From Cristatella mucedo (lineage: Eukaryota; Bryozoa; Phylactolaemata; Cristatellidae), in NCBI GenBank assembly GCA_009760855.2, contig WPIO01000201.1:124001-188000 (forward strand): a DNA stretch of 64,000 nucleotides, read 5' to 3'. A program made the translations under genes and the position numbers. Shown here piece after piece: positions 57,871-64,000 of this stretch. The number at the start of each line of letters is the position of its first letter. Within the stretch, counting starts at the first letter, position 1. The notes under the pieces were generated by a model. It was not told the origin of the DNA and ran no database searches. It worked only from the letters and a program-made list of their open reading frames with translations.

Positions 57871-60667
57871 TCATTTTTCGAGCGTTGGGTGGATCGGCCG
57901 ACGACCGGCCTAAGTAACAACTTAACTGTACAGATTTTTTCAGTTTCAAGCTACAGATCCGACAAAAGCATATCTGAGCGTTATGACGCAAATTATTCAC
58001 CTCAAGGTTTACGTCAAGCAGCGGGCAGCCAAGCTTTCGCAAAAGAATTTAGAAACTGGTCGTGGGATGGAAAACTGGCCACCAAAAGTCACCAACTGCT
58101 AAAGCTGATGCAAACGCCAGTCAAAACAAGTCGGTGAGCGGCCAATGCTTGCGGCTGCAGTGCTGGACGCGGCCTAAAATTCGTACTCGAGATGAACACA
58201 ATGAGCATTATTCCATTCTTGCCTAGCACTTCGAGACCATCCTTCTATCTTCGCGGAAACTGTACTGCATGCTAGCTGCAAGAGCTTCCTCAAGCCGTAT
58301 AGCTTTTCAATTTGCAGCAATGTAAACAATTCAATGTAAACCGCCTAGAAATGAAGAAAGAAAATATACATGAAGCATAAGGTCACCCAGATGGCCCGCA
58401 GCTCTATTGATGTTGACAGGGCCGAGACGGCTTGTACGAAAAGACGGAAGCTGGCTCTTTTTTGCATGTTCGCAGGATGACGAGCTTTTGAGGCAAAAGG
58501 CAGACAGAAAACTCGTAAGTTAGCAGCTCCCGAGTCCTATGGACGCCAGTAAAGTGCGCCTGGGACGGATTGCACTCTCAAGCGTTTCATTTCAAAAGTT
58601 GCTTGCACCGACTGCTCATCCTAAGCGCCACGGTCAGCGAACGCTGTGATCTACCGAACGAAGGCGTATGTCCTAGCCGATGAGAGACCCGACCGAATGC
58701 GTAGTAGATAAGATTTCGGTAAAAGGCGAAGCCCGGACATTGGAGGGCGTGGCACAAAGTAGAAGATTTCTCTCGTAAATTGGCTACGGATAGCAGTTTA
58801 GCCGCTCTAAAAAGCCATTCCTTTCAACTATTCGCATAAGTTATATATCTAAGTCTCAAATACAAGTTTCAAACAACTGGAAATCTTCCATGGTGAAGGG
58901 CTGGGACATCCGAAAGCTTCACTCGACAAGCTAAAACTACTTCGTAGACTATTTGAAGAGCATTCGGCAGCTCGCTGAAAGCACGCAAGCTCGGCTCTCG
59001 CCATTCCAAACCTGGCTACAAAGGATTGCCAGCTAAAGCCTGAAAGTCCTATCAGAAGCCACTCTTAAAATACCCACCTACGAATCAATGGTGGTAATTT
59101 GAAAACCGATAGTGAAAGTAGACGCAGCTGCTCCAGCAGCTTCGCCAGCCCAGGATAGGAAAAAGTAAAAGGATTCTCTTTTCGAAAGACGTAACGGGAA
59201 TGCGACTCACACTAAATTCTGCGGCCGCTGAGCACACATTTTGAATAACTAGTTTTATTCGCTTAGTTAGCAAGCCACGTAGACTATTTACAGGAATCGC
59301 AGTGGCCACCACATGTGGTTGCCTGACATTAGCCGGATCAATAAATAACATTTGCATCGACCTCAGATTGGACTTGGACCAGTTTATGGTGCTCGAAAAT
59401 GTCTTCTAACTTGAACAACTATGCATAATCCAAATAGAAACCGACACTGAACGTGCAAGTCGCACTAACGCCGCGCTGGCACCTTTGTCGACCGCTTCAC
59501 AGGAAAAAGTTCAATCATAAAACATTAACGGAACCTTTGCTCCTAAGGCGTGCCGCCCGATAAGCCTTTGCAGCCGCATTTAAGTCTGCTAGGCACTGGC
59601 TGGAATCGTGGTTGGCCGCCGGATAGGGCCGAAGAGCTTCCGAGAAGGGAGATATCCTTGGTTACTACGAGTGCTCGAGTACCCAAACATATTTGTATTT
59701 GTTGCCCACTTACGCTCCTGCCTTTGGAAAGGGATAACATGATAAACACCTGTAGAGATCTTGCCGTCGTTCGGCAAGTCGCCAGAGAGCCTGAGGGGGA
59801 GATGACGTCCCAAAATGCGATACTTAGTATAACCATTATGAACATACGTATGCAATGCGTCCCCCCCCAAGGCGGGATGATTGTGGAAGCAGTGGTCTTT
59901 GGCTGCGGAGGTAAGGAATTCGTTAGTAACCGTCGACCTCTCGGCGACTGGAACTGGATAACCAGTTTGGCCACAAAGTGCTTTAGAAAGATAAATTAGA
60001 AGTACCGTTCAATGCTCAGCTGTGATCAGAAGTGTTTAGGTAAGTGAAGGGACAAGGAATAGTTGAAGCATAAGTCTTATATACAAACCGGGGGCAGCGC
60101 CTTTGTTTTTACTTTTTAAGCGAGCGAAATGCTGAGCTGTTTTGGACAAGCAAGAACTGGAAGCTTATATTTTAAACAGTGAATACTTTTATTATCACCC
60201 GGTGTATTTTGCTCATGTAGGAGCCGCAGCGGCGCTCACATTCCAACGGAGTCTCGAAACCTTACGTGAGGTGTCTGCCGAATAATGTTGGATTGTGCCA
60301 CTGATGTGCGGAATCTTTCGTCTCTTTGCCATCGTCTGATCTATTAGATTAAGCCCTCTCATGTCTCATTACCTGAAACTTCTGCGACTTTTGGTTACCC
60401 GTGAGCACGTTCTTATGGCTCAGATTGTGTGGTGCTGGCCTTTCGGTGCACACCATTAGAGGATTTCATAAGTTTTCGTAATCGAGCATCTAATTCTCTT
60501 TCGCCGACCGGCTCAAAGGGAAAAAGCTGGTTGTACATGCATGTCCGGCACCTATTCGGTAACCTGCAGGCGGCTCTCTATGTGCCAAATGCAGCTCTAA
60601 CCAAAGTATTTTTACCGATATCTTTACCGTAGCTTTTTCTCGCATGCATTTAGATTTTACTAGTGAT
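57871..60667. other. no gene recognised
   Basis: Unlike the left half, this stretch has almost no LINE or SINE pieces (a possible LA tail scrap at 58310-58360). Overlapping frames on both strands at 59543-59999 (149 and 143 codons) have no recognisable domain. It may hold unrecognised host or element sequence. Confidence 0.35.
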
Positions 60668-60806
60668 TAGTTATTCGGGCACGCAGCACGGGTCGCGGGC
60701 TCGAATCCTGCACCAGGAACACCACATATTGCCCGCTGCAAGGTGGAAGAAAGCTTCCAAGACTCTGCTGTAGCTACCATACAAATAGCTGTAGAATCAG
60801 CTGCTC
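60668..60806 (+). mobile_element. tRNA-derived SINE family S1, divergent
   Basis: B box GGGCTCGAATCC (about 60697-60708), then CTGCACCAGGAACACC, the body CCGCTGCAAGGTGG, GACTCTGCTGTAGCTACC and AATAGCTGTAGAATCAGCTG. The A box is degraded. Confidence 0.7.
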
Positions 60807-63559
60807 TTTACCAGTAGCTAAATCGGTTGGTGACCGCAGTACGCATTGCAACGGCCACTGCTGCAGTAGTAGTCAACTTTTTCTTGGTGAGTTGCCATTC
60901 TGTTTGAAGCCGGCTTAGAGCCACCCTCGCGACATCGTCACTGCCTGCTGTCTCCCTGCGGTTGCTCAATGCTAAGGCCGATCTGGTGCCGGAAATCCAA
61001 TGCAGTCCGGTGCATCCCACGGTGACACACAACGTGACTCGATTCCACGTCAAGGATCTAATGTGTGCCTGCGCATGCAGAGTCATGACCGTCTACTGCA
61101 ATAAGAAAATAATGTAAAGGAGCCGGCTGTCCGACTGCTGCATCGAATGCACTGCCGTGTACGAATATAGGTGTGAGCACTATTGAGCGCCTTTTTCTCG
61201 ACCTCGCTTACTTTGCATCCCATTGCCGCAGGCTAGGGGTTGAGGGATGCTACTCTGGCCATCTGCACTGCATAATGTTGCCCTCTTGGTTCGTTCATCG
61301 GTCAGCTTGCATACATGCATGCATACTCTGCAGATCGTGCCTATGGCATGTGCACTACCATGCGTGTTATATGGATATCGAGAGTTGGTCAGTACTTCAC
61401 GCTGCGTGAAAAAGTTTGCACACGAATCGAAAATAGGAATTCTGTTTGGCAGCTGCTGCAGTGCATGCGTGCATCAGGGTGAGCTCTCTCCGGCGTTTGC
61501 AGTCCTTCTTATGCTACTTCTGCGTAAGCTGGTACAATCCAATACCACGAATTCAGTGTGTTCTTTTAACGCGTTTATCAGCAACTGTTGGTAATTGCAA
61601 GGTAAAAATTAGTGTGGCTCTTGGCCGCGGGACTTCCCGTGACCCTATGTATTTAATAAGTAGGCTGCAAAAATGTTTTACGTTCTTGTGTACAGATCAC
61701 TTAGGATCAGTGGCTTTCCCGATGCACTCTGCTGAGTCGCTTTATGTGACAGCTATTACTTCACTGGTGGCTCTTTTTGGCCGATTTTATGCAGTGCGAG
61801 CCGGAGAGCAGTTATGGCCAAACCAGGCTTGTGGCTTGTCTAGTGCTCTAGTAATTAAAATCAATTGCTTTATGCCGAGGCACCGGTATTCAAGCTGACA
61901 AAGGTTTCTCTGCTGATTCTATCAAGCTTTGCTGTTTAGCTGTTTGGCTGTTTTTTGTGTTGATACATTAGCCGTGGGTATTTTGTTAATTAATTAATGC
62001 ACATCACTAACTAGACATTAGGCATTTAGTTAGCAGGCAACATGCTCACAATGCAAGGCTTTGGTGACATGACATGATGGCCGAGGGTGACAATTATTAT
62101 CTAAGAGCCAGTTGAATTCACGATCATGCTTGGCACATGTGATGCATGTATAGCCTATGGAGTAATCGCGATGCTTATCGGTAAAATAAGGCACCCTTAT
62201 TCAGTCGCTATGCTTGTGGGACGGTGGAGGTAGGAAGAGCCATCAAGCCACTGTCAGCAAGACTGTCAAGCAGCATCTGTCGTCAAGCAGACCTACTCTA
62301 CTACTTCTACCTTATGCTTTCCGATTACGAGCTGTCAGGCACCAACCATGTAGCCTGGCTTGTTCGTGGCTTTAAAGATTCAAGCATTTCACAATTGTCA
62401 CTTTTCAGTTTGCTATATTTGCCAATTGCCATATTTGGTCATTTTTCTGTGTTTTTGTTCGTTTTCCTCAGACTCCAATTGTAAGCATCGTGTGAGTGGC
62501 TAGGAACGTGGCTACTGCTGTGTATCTTCATGTCCATTAATCTGCTTATCATCCATGTGCACAGTATTATAGTGCGAACGATACTTAGCAACGTTTGCTA
62601 TTTGGCGTCACAGCTTCTTATGCCCAAGATTATGTTCATGCAGGGTTTGACCACAGCTTGATCTCTGTCGGTGGAAAACGTGACAATAGCTTTGAGTGAC
62701 GCTGAAGGAAACGTACTTGCTTTCACACCATAAAGCCTTCTGGGAAGGGTGTCACTACACGAAGTCTATGTGCCGGTTGTAGCACTAGCATGTGTATCTG
62801 TATGCGTTCATGTGTAACGCGACCTAGTCTGCTCTTTCTGCCGCTCTGCTAGGCCAGAGCAGCTCCCTCTTGTTTGAATTTTGTGATTGTAGCGCCTGCT
62901 CAGCGGCCTGTCTGAGCTGGTAACATCACTTAACTGCCCTTTTGAATCAGTGCTTCTATTGTTGTTGGCTTAGCTAATCCTGTCAATGGCTTTTCCTGTC
63001 GATCGATTGGAGTATATGGCCTCTCTGCCGAGATCGCTTCCCAGAGAGGAGTTCCCCTAGTGGATGCTATATCCTCATTGGAAGTTGGTGGTTCTCACTT
63101 ACTTTGAGGCCCTCGACTGCCACGTGCAAGCTTATTATTTTAGATGCTAGCCAAATCCATGACTAATCTTGGAATACCCCAACTTTGATGACAAAGCTTC
63201 TGAGGGTGGGACTGAGCGGCTGCTGCTTTACTGGTGGACACGTCCCACTAATCGGCGAATACGTAGTTTTATGTAACTTAGAAAAATATCTATGGACGAG
63301 AAAACGAAACCAACTTTCAAATTTTTTAGAACTATTTTCACTTTAAATAAGGCCGTCACAATAAAATTTAAATTAATAACTGTGAGATTGCATTTTGCAT
63401 ATGCAAAATGAACACGATCTCTTGCTGTTAGTTAGGCCTGGCTTGCGAATCAGCAGTTACTTACATTTGTGGACCATAACATGTATGTTGATGGTTCGAT
63501 AAACTGCTCAGTTTGTTTTACGACTAGATGAGTTGCTTCGCTGTCTAGAAACTCGTGCC
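60807..63559. other. no gene recognised
   Basis: Unique-looking DNA. Open frames at 61247-61594 and 61446-61898 overlap each other and have no domain. Confidence 0.4.
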
Positions 63560-63560
63560 A

Positions 63561-64000
<440 letters not shown>

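Noticed and set aside
59543-59999. Overlapping 149- and 143-codon frames on both strands
   Set aside because: Both strands are open over the same bases, which suggests stop-poor composition. Neither translation resembles a known family.

Overview
The window is animal (metazoan) nuclear DNA. The best evidence is one spliced gene, a calmodulin at 53.08-55.26 kb, with the classic animal layout (an exon holding only the start ATG, then coding exons of 31, 144, 243 and 29 nt). The rest is AT-rich intergenic DNA packed with retrotransposons, tRNA-derived SINEs and dinucleotide repeats. There are no operons, bacterial genes or CRISPR arrays. The species cannot be fixed from sequence alone; an invertebrate such as a sponge or cnidarian fits the moderately divergent calmodulin and the repeat load, but this is inference.

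Repeats form a few families, named here for convenience. LA is a CR1/L2-type non-LTR retrotransposon with an endonuclease plus reverse transcriptase ORF, 5' truncation, a (ATT)n tail and a 3' hairpin; more than 20 copies of several ages are present. The youngest, at 24.3-26.1, 28.7-30.8 and 39.8-42.7 kb, are nearly identical and carry 7-bp target-site duplications. LB is a second, older family of the same broad group. S1 is a tRNA-derived SINE in which the anticodon-arm region is a self-complementary hairpin. S2 is a tRNA-derived SINE whose 3' end resembles the LA tail, suggesting it borrows the LA machinery. A 185-bp hAT-like MITE sits about 1 kb upstream of calmodulin.

Layout: 0-3.3 kb, GC-richer DNA with a possible coding end at the left edge; 3.3-20 kb, LINE fragments, S1 copies and a nested LA pair at 16.7-19.7 kb; 20-23 kb, CA repeats, S1 copies and a possible small 5' coding exon; 23.8-30.8 kb, one old LA copy split by three younger LA insertions, one of which contains an S1; 32-34 kb, a long inverted repeat and 1.4 kb of CA/GT repeat; 34-38.5 kb, mostly unique; 38.6-43.7 kb, two GCN-rich low-complexity blocks flanking the most complete LA; 44.8-51.6 kb, older LA and S1 copies; 51.9-55.5 kb, the MITE, a GC-rich upstream region and calmodulin; 55.5-64 kb, mostly unique DNA with a few SINEs, LINE tails and a long GA tract.

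Functionally, the host product that can be defended is calmodulin, the cytosolic Ca2+ sensor. The other coding potential is reverse transcriptase of LA, which likely also mobilises S2.
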